Shown in pieces: positions 11,761-22,225 of a stretch of 64,000 nt of DNA; position 1 is the first letter of the stretch; each line of letters opens with the position of its first letter. Position numbers and translations under genes: made by a program. The DNA lies in assembly GCA_013076295.1 (NCBI GenBank), contig RQOL01000876.1, forward strand, positions 5,952,001 to 6,016,000, read 5' to 3'. The DNA comes from Sanderia malayensis (Eukaryota; Cnidaria; Scyphozoa; Semaeostomeae; Pelagiidae). A model generated the notes under the pieces. It did no database searches. It was not told the DNA's origin and saw only the letters and a program-made list of their open reading frames with translations.

Positions 11761-12627
11761 ACGTCGCTCTTCTCATGCGCCGAAACAAATAGGTGAATTA
11801 AGTGCATCACAAGAGGGACGTATAACTTGATTAAGTACGGCAGATTTGATTTGGAGCGGCAGATTGCATTTGGGGCGACAGGTCCAGTCGCATTATGCGA
11901 CCCTGGAGCGACGTGGAGTTAAACGTCAATCTCTTCATTTGCCGAACTCGATGCATAAATTATTAGGCATATCGAGGCGGAGCTTGCGCAGTTAGCAGTT
12001 TAGTCTCTTCCCCCGACCGCGACAAAATATCTCTTTGACAATTGACAAAATATGATTTGTTTTTCATGTTTTTTTTTGCATTAAAGTTGTAATGGGCTGT
12101 TCTTGTCTGTTTTAAAACAAGATGAATTTATGTACAACGTGCACAATGGAAAAAAATACAAATGCATTGATTATGGGGTATCCACTTGTAATAGTTTTGC
12201 AAATTCGCAAACAAATGAAGCCGTGGATGGCTGGGTTGCTGGCCTATCTGTTGGCTAATGTTGTAAATGTAGCATGCTTTTATCTGAAAAGAGATCCATG
12301 TTTTTTGGACGAACAATAGCATGGCAACAATCAAACAACATTTTATCTGTAAAATTAATGCAATAGACTTGCACCCCCAATTCCAAACCTTCTGCTACAA
12401 ATTTTTCAAGCATTTGCAAATCCAGAAAAAAGTTAATAAAATTCCGAAACCCCGCCAAGCTCACTTGAACCTTTCAAGAATAAGAATAGCAACGGAAGTG
12501 AAAGTGTTCTATTGTTACATGCCATTAGGAGCAAAAATTAAGTTCGACGTTTAACTTGCTGCCGCTCCAGCGTCGCTCCACCGCTATACCTAATTGTATT
12601 TGATTCGACGCATGAAAAGAGTGACGT
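11761..12627. mobile_element. MITE with ACGTCGCTCTT inverted ends, TTA target repeat
   Basis: The left end ACGTCGCTCTTCTCATGCGC has an imperfect inverted partner at the right (GCGACGCATG region to GAGTGACGT). Both ends are flanked by TTA (11758-11760 and 12628-12630). GGAGCGAC- and GGAGCGGC-type motifs recur inside both arms. The element is 867 bp without recognisable coding sequence. A 3-bp TTA duplication points to PIF/Harbinger. Confidence 0.65.
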
Positions 12628-12631
12628 TTAA

Positions 12632-12998
12632 AGTGCCTCTACACCTTATTTTTATTCTTTATATCGATAAAACTTTCTTCATTGATTTTAGATCCGAAAA
12701 TACTTTTTAAATCTGACGTCTAGTTAGCGAGATATAACGTGGGGAAGTGTCGATGTTTCGCCATTCTCGCCATTTTTGTGGTAAACTTTTAGGACTGGGA
12801 TCTACCTACTATGACATCATAGTAGGTGCCCCGTTTTTTTCCCGTACTGAAGCAACAAATCTGACATCGATTTTCTCTCAAACGATGGGCTCGATACTTG
12901 CTTTTTGACTTTGATGATTAGAAACAGGTGGGCGCATTATGGCATTGGAGTTTGAAAGGCTTGCGATGAGCTTGCATCTGTGGGGAGGAAATACAATA
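12632..12998. mobile_element. Truncated TTAA element, relative of the 14554-16033 element
   Basis: It starts AGTGCCTCTAC directly after TTAA (12628-12631). It aligns along its whole length with the inverted right arm of the element at 14554-16033, including a GGACTGGG box, a palindrome around CTATGACATCATAG and a CCCGTACTGAAGCAAC box. Homology stops at 12998, exactly where the long inverted repeat of the 9.6-kb transposon begins. The missing remainder was not found on the far side of that transposon. Confidence 0.7.
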
Positions 12999-13379
12999 GA
13001 CCAGACGGTGGTTGAGGTAGGTGCCACCTTAAGGCGGAGAAATTTTCATTGGCATTTCCAGGTGCCCAAACATGCCAGTATAAAGAAAAGTGATGGTGAA
13101 CGGGGATCTGCTGGGGTTTAAGGGGTTAAAACAGGGGTTAAAATGGGGTCACTTTACAAATAAGCCTCAGCGGAGGAGCAATTCAAAAATCAGCTCGGAC
13201 GTGCAAAAAAGTGGTTTTATTCATTCCTTATGAATGAAAGGGCAACGAGAAAGACTTAATAACATTAATAAATTAATATAGTGGGCAAATAATTACTGTC
13301 ACGGGACAAATAATCATTTTTTACCTTAAATGGAAAATGTCGAAAAATTCAAAAACTTGTGCTTTTTTCCCGCAATCTG
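12999..13379 (+). repeat. Left terminal inverted repeat of the 9.6-kb transposon
   Basis: It begins GACCAGACGGTGGTTGAGGT and ends about CCCGCAATCTG. It pairs with 22226-22618 with few mismatches. It is 12 bp shorter mainly because it lacks a short ACATGTTTA-like insertion beside the CATGCC motif. It includes GCGGAGGAGCAATTC and TTCATTCCTTATGAATGAA, a short palindrome. Confidence 0.85.
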
Positions 13380-13566
13380 ATTTAAAAATGATTTAAAACT
13401 GTCTATAACATCTAATAAAAGTATTAAAACTATAATTATATCCATAACATACAACCCTGTACTCTATTCCTTCGCATAAGCAGATTTACCAGAAATCGGA
13501 GATAAAATTATTATCACGTAATTGCATTTTGACATTCAGTACAAAAAATTAAAGCATAGTGTAGTC

Positions 13567-14549
13567 TCAAAGATGAGAAATATCTACAACCTTGTTTTGG
13601 CTCAGGTATTTGTTATCAAAGAGCTTCTTGCGAACTACATTGACGTCCCTCTGTCGATAGCCATATAGGAGGCAAACATATTCTTCCAGTTCCTCAATTG
13701 TATTATCCGAAATATTCCAGCTAGACCCCAATGAAATGAAAGTTGTGACAAATTTTTCGTTTTTCGCTATAACTTTCCAACATGCCTCTTTCCCTTTACG
13801 GAAGAAAGAAGACACATAGTCATTCCCTGTAAACGCGTGCAAACCAATCATGCACCGCTTTTTACGGATATCCATCTCAATATCACTTAGCGTGAGTCCC
13901 TTTCTGTGCATTCCAGTCCCAAAGTCTATGTATATCTGACTCTGATTGGGCATAGTGCTTAGTAGTATGACAAGGATGTCTATATCTCCAGAAGGTGACC
14001 TGACGATGACCTGTTTCAATGGATGCCTTTGAAGAGCATGGTTACAGTGCAGAGCTATTTTTGTATCTGCCTCTTCTTGGTTGCTCGATAGCGAATACTC
14101 GCGTTCAGAGGAAGACAAGGTAAACTTTGAACAATGATTTTCAATTGAAAAATATATTTCGGTGCAAATTTAGGACTTTTACACGATTCTTATTTACTGA
14201 TTCCAACATTAATTCGATAAGTCGCCGCTTGTTTTGTTCGTTTTTCAAAAAGTTAGCGAAGTTTCGAGGCACTTTTGATTGTAGTGACTGGATTATTATT
14301 CTATCGGAGCATCCCCGTTTGTTTCTTTCACATGATTTAATCGAGTTATCTTTATAAGTATCGGCAACAATATCGATTCGAGGATAACCAGATGGTATAG
14401 ATTTCAAGACTTTCCATGCAAACTCTTTGTATGTATCCGGTATAACCGTAATAGTCCGAATAGCTGCCATCATATCAACTATTAAGGTAGACACATCATT
14501 TTTGGCGGGCTGGCTTTCTCTCGGATGAACGATTTGCTTGTTGCTATGC
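13567..14549 (-). pseudogene. C-terminal FEN1/XPG-like nuclease region of the transposon gene
   Basis: Two frames make this region: 14549-14141 and 14139-13567, offset by a 1-base shift near 14140. In order I see VDMMAAIR (Asp at 14474-14476), RIDIVADTYKDNSIK with CERNKRG after it (Asp near 14362), SNQEEADTKI, SPSGDIDILVIL, then HAFTGNDYVSSFFRKGK (Asp near 13821). FEN1/XPG nucleases show the same order of acids: an early Asp, a second Asp before a basic stretch, an E-x-E pair, D-x-D and G-x-D-Y. I infer a divergent PIN/FEN1 fold, and the match is by motif order, not by search. The frame ends at DISHL. The second copy at 60.8-63.6 kb continues about 70 codons further, so this one is truncated or ends differently. 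Confidence 0.65.
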
Positions 14550-14553
14550 TTAA

Positions 14554-16033
14554 AGTGCCCCTACGGCTTTTTTTTTATTTGTGGATTCAATAAAACTCGG
14601 TACGCTGACTTCATATCTGAAAATTATTTTTAAATCAGACGCGTAGTTCACGAGTTATAACGTGTGGAAGTGCCGATGTTTCGTCATTTTCGCCATTTTC
14701 CTTGTCTCACTTGTAGGACTGGGTCAAGTCCGACTATGACATCATAGTCAGACAGTGGCTACTTATTGTGGTCAGTGGCGGCGGGCGTAGGCCGTGCAAT
14801 GTTAAAACAGTACGGGATTTCAATAGAATCGAAAACATGATCACAGATATTTGACAAGACCTGGAAATTGTTAGATTTATATGTGAAACTGGGAAAATAT
14901 GCCATATCGATGTGTTTTGGTAGCCCGTGCAAATGCACCCGATAAATCAAGATTTGTAGAGCTTCACAGGATTCAGCTTTAAGCTCGCCCTGAAGCTGTA
15001 ACGAGAAGGAAATGGAGATTTCATCAATTCGCAACGAAGGACGAAATTCTAAACTTCGCAGTTAGAAATGCCAGCATGCAACCATCAATTTCGGTGCAAT
15101 AAAGAAATTCATGTGTAGTAATAAAGAATTGTGTTGCACATTTTCTACACTTGCGGTATCTAATGAAAATCGAATTGTTTCAAGTTTTTTCAACCACGAA
15201 GGTTGACCTACACGATGGATGCATATGGCCTAAATCATATTACGTTTACGTATAGAATTTTGATACACTTTTACTTCATCAGATACACAACAGAAAGAAA
15301 ATGGTTAAGATCCAGTTAATTGCCCAGAAAGTTCTTTTCTCGTTCACATCTCTTTCATAGCTTTCAGTGAAAGAGTTCTCAGCCAAATAGGATCAAATGC
15401 ATCAGGTTCTCCTTCATCGGCCTGCATTACTCTACGATGCGATCAATCCTATCCCCTCGCCATCTTCGCATTCCTCGGCACTGCAATCCCTGCTGTCATG
15501 AACTACTATCCGACTAAGAATGTTTAATTTATGGAAACTTTCTATTCAATTCTGATCACTAAAATTGCACAAATACCCACGAATACACATATCGAGACAA
15601 GACATCGCAAACACTATCTATTATACTGAATGTAGGCCTACGCCCGCCGCCACTGAGCACAGTGAGCAGCCACTACATGGGAATTTTTGTATTTCCTCCT
15701 CACAGCTGCAAACTCGTCAAAAATTTTTCAAATTCCAATCCCATTATGCGCCGACCTGTTTCTCATCATCAAAGTTAAAAGATCAAATACCAAGCTCATC
15801 GTTTGCGAGAAAAGCTCATGTCAAATTTGTTGCTTCAGTACGGGAAAATAACGGGGTCCGACTATGATGTTATAGTCGGACTCGACCCAGTCCTAAAAGT
15901 GAGACACGAAAGTGTGAACGCAAACCTTCGTAACTCAACAACTACTCGTCAGATCAAAAAAATATCAACGGTATCAGAATCAGCGCATTCGATTCTATAC
16001 TTTTAGCTAATAAAAAAAAGCCGTAGGGGCACT
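14554..16033. mobile_element. Non-autonomous TTAA element inside the transposon gene
   Basis: Ends AGTGCCCCTACGG and its complement are each flanked by TTAA (14550-14553 and 16034-16037). The arms are imperfect over about 200 bp and share a TAGGACTGGGTC box and a GTCCGACTAT palindrome. An inner inverted pair, GGCGGCGGGCGTAGGCC at 14780-14797 and its complement near 15632-15650, marks a second layer of symmetry. No coding sequence is recognised. TTAA duplications are used by piggyBac and Kolobok elements; the ends do not decide between them. The insertion splits the gene between KSKLQHV and the segment leading into the nuclease region. Confidence 0.85.
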
Positions 16034-16037
16034 TTAA

Positions 16038-16447
16038 AAATGACATGTTGAAGCTTACTTTTTGTCGTGATTCTTCTTGATCCATCAGGATTCGCCAAAC
16101 TTAGAGGTACAGCACAAAGAGGGTAACGAAGGGCTACATCAAAGTCTACAACTCGGCCACATTTTTCGGAAACCGCAAGCAATGTCCCAAGGATATTTCT
16201 ATTTGCCTCGACACATTTGGCTTGAGTGCTTGATTTGGCTACCACATTTCGGCTTGTACTTTTAAACAACTTTAAATTCATTCTCTTGATACGACTATGG
16301 AAGTACTATCTTCTTCATGGAAGTATGGAAGTACAACATCGGCTTCTTGGATGCGATGTTTTTTAAAAGCTTCATATGCTGCATTGCCGAGGTGTCTGAG
16401 TTGAATAGCATTCTCTGCAACTACACCTGGAGCTGGAATCCCAGAGC
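16038..16447 (-). pseudogene. Transposon gene, segment before the nuclease region
   Basis: Reading from 16447 downwards, one frame gives IPAPGVVAENAIQLRHLGNAA and a second, after a shift near 16285, gives NVVAKSSTQAKCVEANRNIL. The second continues with LLAVSEKCGRVVDFDVALRY and PLCAVPLSLANPDGSRR up to the TTAA insertion. I recall very similar wording in uncharacterised cnidarian proteins of this family, but I know no function for it. A small duplication of CTTCCATACTTCCATG/GAAGTATGGAAGTAC near 16300-16335 probably caused the shift. Confidence 0.5.
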
Positions 16448-17742
16448 TTAAATTCCACAGTTGACTTTCTCAATCTCCGAATCAACTGGATTGATGTATT
16501 CCTCTTTCAAGACTTTCATGATGCTGTTGACAAACTTTTCTGATTTTAGAATTTGAGATTGTCTTAGTGGTTTGTACATTGTTGATTGGGTATCTAAATC
16601 TGCCAGGGATAGTAAAGCATTTGGGTTCTTTGCCTGCTCTGCTCTGTTCAATGTCCATTTCAGAAATCCTGAAATGTCGGACGCAAAATTTGTTATTCCA
16701 CCTGTTGTCTTAGCCTCTCTATTCAAAGCCGATGTTGTGCTCGCCACATTGGTCGATCGCTACTCTGTGAGGGTATTTGCTTTGTGCTTCCTTTTTCTTC
16801 TAGGAGCTTACGTAGTCCTGGATAGAGACCCTCTATTCTTTCTAAAACTGCTACATAGTAGGATCCGTAGCAGGCGTAATTAGGTTTATCCAGAGCAAAA
16901 AACATAGGCAAGAAAAATTTCCAGCAGTAGGTTCGCAAGCGGAAATTATTTTCCTGGACTGCTTGATGGGCGAGCTGTTCGACCTCCATCAAGTCCATGT
17001 ACTGGCAAAGCCAAAACTGAGGTGTTAAGCCCATACTTCCATTGCGAATTTCATCTTTGAATTGTTGATATTTCATGAGAAAACTATCGTTATTGGGTAT
17101 GGCGTTATTTTCTACGGAATCACTGTCATTCGCAATCTCGAAGTATTGTTTTGGAATTTCCACCTCTGCATCAGCCAAAAACCTTTCGATAAGCAATCTT
17201 TCCAAGGCCTCTGATAATGCTAAATGCACTGTCCAGGCACGGTTGTAATGGTTTCCACACAATACACCATTTAGACTACCAGATGAACATACGTTTGCTT
17301 GGAAGATTACATCTTCAATACCAGAGCCACTTGTGATTTTTCCAATGACGGCGAAATTCTCTTTCATAAAGTGAAAGTCGCCAAGATGAATCAAAACGTT
17401 GTCGAATTGCTCTGGATAGTTCCACAGTAGCTTGTATCCATTCATTGCAGCGCCTACATCTAATGTGACATTAACGTATGGCATGTTAACATCAGCAGAT
17501 AAATTTTGGAGGTAGCGCATGTATCTGTGAATTGTGGCAAACTCTGTAACCTTCGCTTCGATCGGTGGCAAATATGTCAGTACTGTTTTTTGTAGTGACG
17601 ATGACAGACGATAACGTCTAACTTGGGTGCACCAACCTGAATAGCTGGATATGGTTTGATCGGCTGCATTCAGCTTACGAATCATCACCCAGACAAAATG
17701 ATTTGCAAGGAATTGCGAAGCGTCAAATACATGAACTTCTGT
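16448..17742 (-). pseudogene. Transposon gene, middle domain
   Basis: From the LTR insertion at 17743 the frame reads TEVHVFDASQFLANHFVWV, then RKLNAADQ. It continues with YVNVTLDVGAAMNGYKLLWN, VLIHLGDFHFMKENFAVIGK, FQANVCSSGSLNGVLCGNHY and LALSEALERLLIERFL, and stops near 16723. A second frame (16747-16448) continues with TTGGITNFASDISGFLKW and LADLDTQSTMYKPLRQSQIL, so there is a shift near 16735. The two Asp-containing strands (TLDVG, HLGDFHF) and the later Glu-rich helix could be a D-D-E set of an RNase H fold. That is inference only. Confidence 0.55.
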
Positions 17743-17746
17743 ATCA

Positions 17747-18194
17747 TGTCGTGAGGTGTTTCTGTTAAGAATTCCACCCCAGAGCTGGGGACGGTAATCA
17801 GAAGTTCGGTAGGCGATGTCTCGCTTGCGATGGTGCTAATAAGGCTAAGGTTTCACACAATAAAAACAACGAACGTTTTGCGGTGCGGTACGGCTGACCC
17901 GAAGGCCGCCACTGTACCACTGGTCTTCAGACTGTTTTCTTTTTTCGAATCTTCTTCTCAAAAACTGAACTTAACTCTACTCCTTTACTCTATTTAAGTT
18001 CACAATATTAATCAAAACAAGCGTGGTGACATGGTGCTCCATTCTTGTGCACCTGGGACCCTAGTGTGGATTGGCACGCGCCTTCACACTTTCAAGCGGG
18101 TGCACCAGCCAACCACGCTCATACTTAACAATACTGTAAACAAATACGTGTCAAATACAAGAAAACAATTATAGTTACAACGACCCACACAACA
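17747..18194 (-). repeat. LTR of the miniature element (3' LTR in element orientation)
   Basis: 448 bp, plus-strand sequence TGTCGTGAGGTG to CCCACACAACA. It differs from the partner at 18933-19380 at about four positions, for example GGTAATCAG against GGTAGTCAG. Confidence 0.9.
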
Positions 18195-18932
18195 TAGCTC
18201 CCTTACCAAATTCAATGTCCTCATTGAAAATCTAATCTCTGAGGTTGACAAGAATAGCTAACCTATATAATTATTTAATTACAAATATGACTAATCAAAA
18301 TTAACAAAATTTCTCTCGCGGACTTAATAATGTTTACTCAACTTTTCTCAAATTTTCTAACACATCTGAAGGGCATTAAATTTATTTAATAAAAATACAA
18401 TACATCATCGAGGTGGAATTTCCCATCACCTAATCAACAAATATAATAATCCGAACCAGTCCAAACCAAATCATCAACCCATTAAAATACATATTAAAAT
18501 ATAATTAAGTTGAGATTCTCATACCATGTCGTTGTTGCTAAGTTTGTAAATCTTTCGAGTCTTCTTCATAATTATGGCCTTTTGGTTGTAGTCACGAGGA
18601 ACCATTCTTTTAATTGTCGTTGTTCTGTTCTGTGGTGATTACAAGTGAAATCGAGGATACTGTTCTTCAATAGCAAGTGCTTATTGCACTCGTGGTTGCA
18701 CTTCGCTAGATTTGAATCTGTGGTCATCAATGCTGCTATCGAAGATCAGACCAACAACTCACCAATAAACCAATTTTTACACGTTACTTGTTATGCTTCT
18801 TCTTCTTTGAGGTTGCTTTTTCGTTCGTTTCCTTCTAATCGTTTTGTCGAAAACCGCTTTTTCTGTGATCGTTTCGTCGAAGACCCACACTGGTCTGATC
18901 GTTTCGTCGAAGACCCACACTGGCCACCAATT

Positions 18933-19380
18933 TGTCGTGAGGTGTTTCTGTTAAGAATTCCACCCCAGAGCTGGGGACGGTAGTCAGAAGTTCGGTAGGC
19001 GATGTCTCGCTTGCGATGGTGCTAATAACGCTAAGGTTTCACACAATAAAAACAACGAACGTTTTGCGGTGCGGTACGGCTGACCCGAAGGCCGCCACTG
19101 TACCACTGGTCTTCAGACTGTTTTCTTTTTTCGAATCTTCTTCTCAAAAACTGAACTTAACTCTACTCCTTTACTCTATTTAAGTTCACAATATTAATCA
19201 AAACAAGCGTGGTGATATGGTGCTCCATTCTTGTGCACCTGGGACCCTAGTGTGGATTGGCACGCGCCTTCACACTTTCAAGCGGGTGCACCAGCCAACC
19301 ACGCTCGTACTTAACAATACTGTAAACAAATACGTGTCAAATACAAGAAAACAATTATAGTTACAACGACCCACACAACA
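18933..19380 (-). repeat. LTR of the miniature element (5' LTR in element orientation)
   Basis: 448 bp, same boundaries as the copy at 17747-18194, followed at once by ATCA, the target duplication. Confidence 0.9.
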
Positions 19381-19384
19381 ATCA

Positions 19385-20962
19385 CAACTTCCCATGGGTG
19401 GCGGCTCTTTTTTTGGGTCTACAACGATATTCTCCTGCTCTAATGGAGCTAACTCTATCTTTCTCCTTCTGCTTCTTTCGAATTCTATTCTTTGCTGCGG
19501 AGCGACTGATAGTGGCGATTCTTCTTGAAAGGCTATCATGAGTAGAATTGATTGCCCCATGTCCGGTTTGGGTCTCGATGTTCATGTCAAAGTTATCTAC
19601 CCAATAGAATGTCAGTACAGTTGTGTCATTCGTTAATGGCTTTATTGGAAGCATTCCACTCATTGATGCCATTAACTGTGCTGCTTCGGCTTGGGCAGTT
19701 TCTATCTCACAAACGAGGTCATAATCGATGCAGTGACCCAGGTGGTTGGTAATTTGTATGGGTTTCTTTTGCCCAGTAATATTATGCAGGCCAAGACCTA
19801 ACAGAAAATGCTTTGATGTGATGAACTTTCCCTTTGTCACGCCATGAATTAGATCCGCAGAATAAGATTTTATTAAACGATTTACTTTGTCATTGGCTGA
19901 GTGTTCTTTAGCTGTTAGAAGATTTTGCAGAAATGCATCAATTGACGGCGGCGGCTCTCTGGCACTGGAATTGAGGTCGTTCAAACTAATCGGCCAAGAA
20001 AGTTCTGGTGTAGCGTTAGCAAAAGCAAGAATATCCTTGCGCATGTATTTTGCAGCTTGTTGAATTATGTGATCCTGATCGTGAAACACGGTATGGCTAT
20101 GAATAGCATCTGTATTAATTATCACTTCTGGGATATTCTTGGTTACTGTTAGAAAATAGATTTTATCTCCGAAAGTTGACTGAATTCGGCTTTTCAACTT
20201 TGCTCTGTACCGCGTGTCGTTGGTTCTAAGCCCGAATATTTCATGAAATACCTTCATTGAGACAGCTTGATTTTCTTGTAACACTTTTTCGGCGATGCAT
20301 TTTACCACAGCCTTGAAGTCCCCACTCTCTCGCTCATCGCCTTCTGCAACCGTCGATAACGATACCTTTTCCTTTCGTGTGTACTCTTTGTAGCAAGAGT
20401 TGTGGTACTTGAATTCTTTTGCAATTAGATCCAGATCTTTTATTTCAAAGTAGAGGCTCTGGTCTTCGTTGGCCTCTGCTGCTTGTTTTATGGTACTTAC
20501 AGCTTGTTGAAATGTGTTGAATGTGTTGTGTTGAAGTGTTGAAATTGTGGTAGGATAATAATGCTTTTGGTGCCGTTTGATTCTATATTTCTTGCAAAAA
20601 TTACACTCTTTAGGGTACACACCTCTTGCATCGGTCGAGTCCAACGATTTACCCCTTTTAGGGCGTGTCTGGTTGCTTGGTACATCATTGGAGCACCCTG
20701 GTTGATCTTTCAGACTTTGCTTATCACTTAAGATCCTTACAAACTTTTTATAGCATGGTTCCAAATATATGCCGGTTTTCCCGTAGTCTATCTCATCAGG
20801 AACACTCTCACATTGCTCTTTATGATGATTCGCGCCACCTAATTCTTGTTTTAAGGCTTTTGCTGCATATATCTTCTCTTTGTTTATGTCGGAAATCGTT
20901 TTTATTCGTGTGTATTTACTGTCATTGATACTAAAGTGAACAATACAGGATAGCTGTTCCAT
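19385..20962 (-). pseudogene. Transposon gene, N-terminal zinc-ligand region
   Basis: The frame opens at ATG 20960-20962 and runs to the LTR insertion. Cys and His groups suggest two zinc modules: C6/H9 with C51 and a GIYLEPCYKKF motif (C70), then CNFC (C120, C123) with FKYHNSCYKEYTR (H187, C190). The repeated C-Y-K-x-[FY] ending supports module duplication. Later come KHFLLGLGLHNITGQ, ITNHLGHCIDYDLVCEIETA and FYWVDNFDMNIETQTGHGAI. A one-base shift after NSTH (near 19545) moves the apparent continuation, IAFQEESPLSV, to another frame, and that frame is the one that reads on across the LTR insertion. Not a known named protein. Confidence 0.6.
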
Positions 20963-22225
20963 TTCTACATCGCCGTCGCAGTGAGAGAAAACGTGACTAT
21001 TTAGTACAAATCGAGGAGCTCCGTCACATGAGAGAGCGCACAGTATAACTAAATATTGAAGCCTGTTTAGCCTAAACCAAGAGCAACACGGAAATACACT
21101 CCATAAGGAATGACGTCGAGAGACATATTACACAATAATGAAAAGCTGTTATAATGCGAAACGCAGACTTTTCAGTCATCACACATCATTTTTATTTGCG
21201 CTGTAAGCAGCAAATATTAAAATACAGACGGTGTGCAGGATATACGCTTCAGTGAGAAGGCGAGAAATTGGCCAATGGCAGCAGCTAATTCCATAAAGAC
21301 AATGGCTACAACAATGGCTAGTTTAGCGTATTGTTTACCAGATTAGGATTTGCCAAACACCCACAATAATACGTGCGCGCGCATTAATGTCAAACAACGG
21401 AACAATCAATGTATTGAAACGTGATGAAGTGAAGAAAGTGAAGAAAATAATATCAATATCAAATTAAAGACAAACGTTGCGAAGCTAAAAGTTGAGCTTG
21501 AGCAAAACCGAATAACTAATTTTATTGAATTTTCACGTTTTTAAACTCCTGGACATAAAATACCCTAGATTCAATTTTCAGGATCGAACGCAGCAAATTA
21601 AAAAAACATTTGTTTTGAGACCACTCAAGCAATCATTTTGACTTCAATTTTCGATCTTGTTTCATCAAAGTTAAAAAAATTTCATTTCCCAAAACAAAAG
21701 TGAAATACTATAATTGTTGTATTAGTTGCATAAGCATTACAGCTAGAAAACTTTCTTCTTTTCAACTGATGCTTCCAACGAGTCAAAAATGCTCGGTCCT
21801 CGGTCGCTGTGCGTGATCGTGCTAGTGGCTCCGCTCTCCGCTCATCTTGCTTGTTATTTCAACAAGTTTACATTTTATCCAATGTAAATGGCTATGACTA
21901 AAATGCTGAATGAACAGGAACGAACAGGAATGAACAGGAACGAAGGAGGAATGAACAGGAATGAACAGGAATGCTTCGTTTCATTCCTGATCATTCAGCA
22001 TTTTAGTAATAGCCAATGTAAATCCAGGAAAAAGCTACGATTTCAGGCCAACAAAGAAATGTTGCCTTCTGTAGGCCATAGCCATCCCTTTCTTGTACTA
22101 ACATACAAAGTTCATCCAGACTGTTCCAGCTGATTACGGTAATCTGCACATCTCCACAGCGCAAATATTCGGATAGGATATCCCTTGTTTAGGTTTTAAA
22201 TCACAATGAAAATGATATTTACACC
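20963..22225. other. 5' flank of the transposon gene, inside the element
   Basis: No coding sequence recognised. The region between the gene start and the right inverted repeat probably holds the element's promoter, but I see no convincing core motif. It contains a 125-bp palindromic insertion at 21890-22014. Confidence 0.4.
21890..22014. mobile_element. Tiny palindromic MITE with a GAACAGGAAT minisatellite core
   Basis: The ends GGCTATGACTAAAATGCTGA and the complement of it (one mismatch) form arms of about 34 bp. Between them are six or so copies of a 10-11-bp GAACAGGAAT-type unit. The 9-bp direct repeat AATGTAAAT flanks it (21881-21889 and 22015-22023), which could be a target duplication of MULE or hAT type. 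Confidence 0.6.

Larger units (their letters stand above)
17747..19380 (-). mobile_element. TRIM-like miniature LTR retrotransposon
   Basis: Two 448-bp direct repeats flank 738 bp with no gag or pol. A 4-bp duplication, ATCA, brackets the unit (17743-17746 and 19381-19384). Read on the minus strand, the LTR runs TGTTGTGTGGG to CACGACA. The internal part then starts TTGGTGGCCAGTG, a primer-site-like TGG start, and a purine-rich AAGGGAGCTA lies before the 3' LTR. The LTRs differ at about 4 positions, so the insertion is recent. Two 30-bp tandem copies of TTTCGTCGAAGACCCACACT lie at 18870-18925. It needs enzymes from elsewhere to move. Confidence 0.85.
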
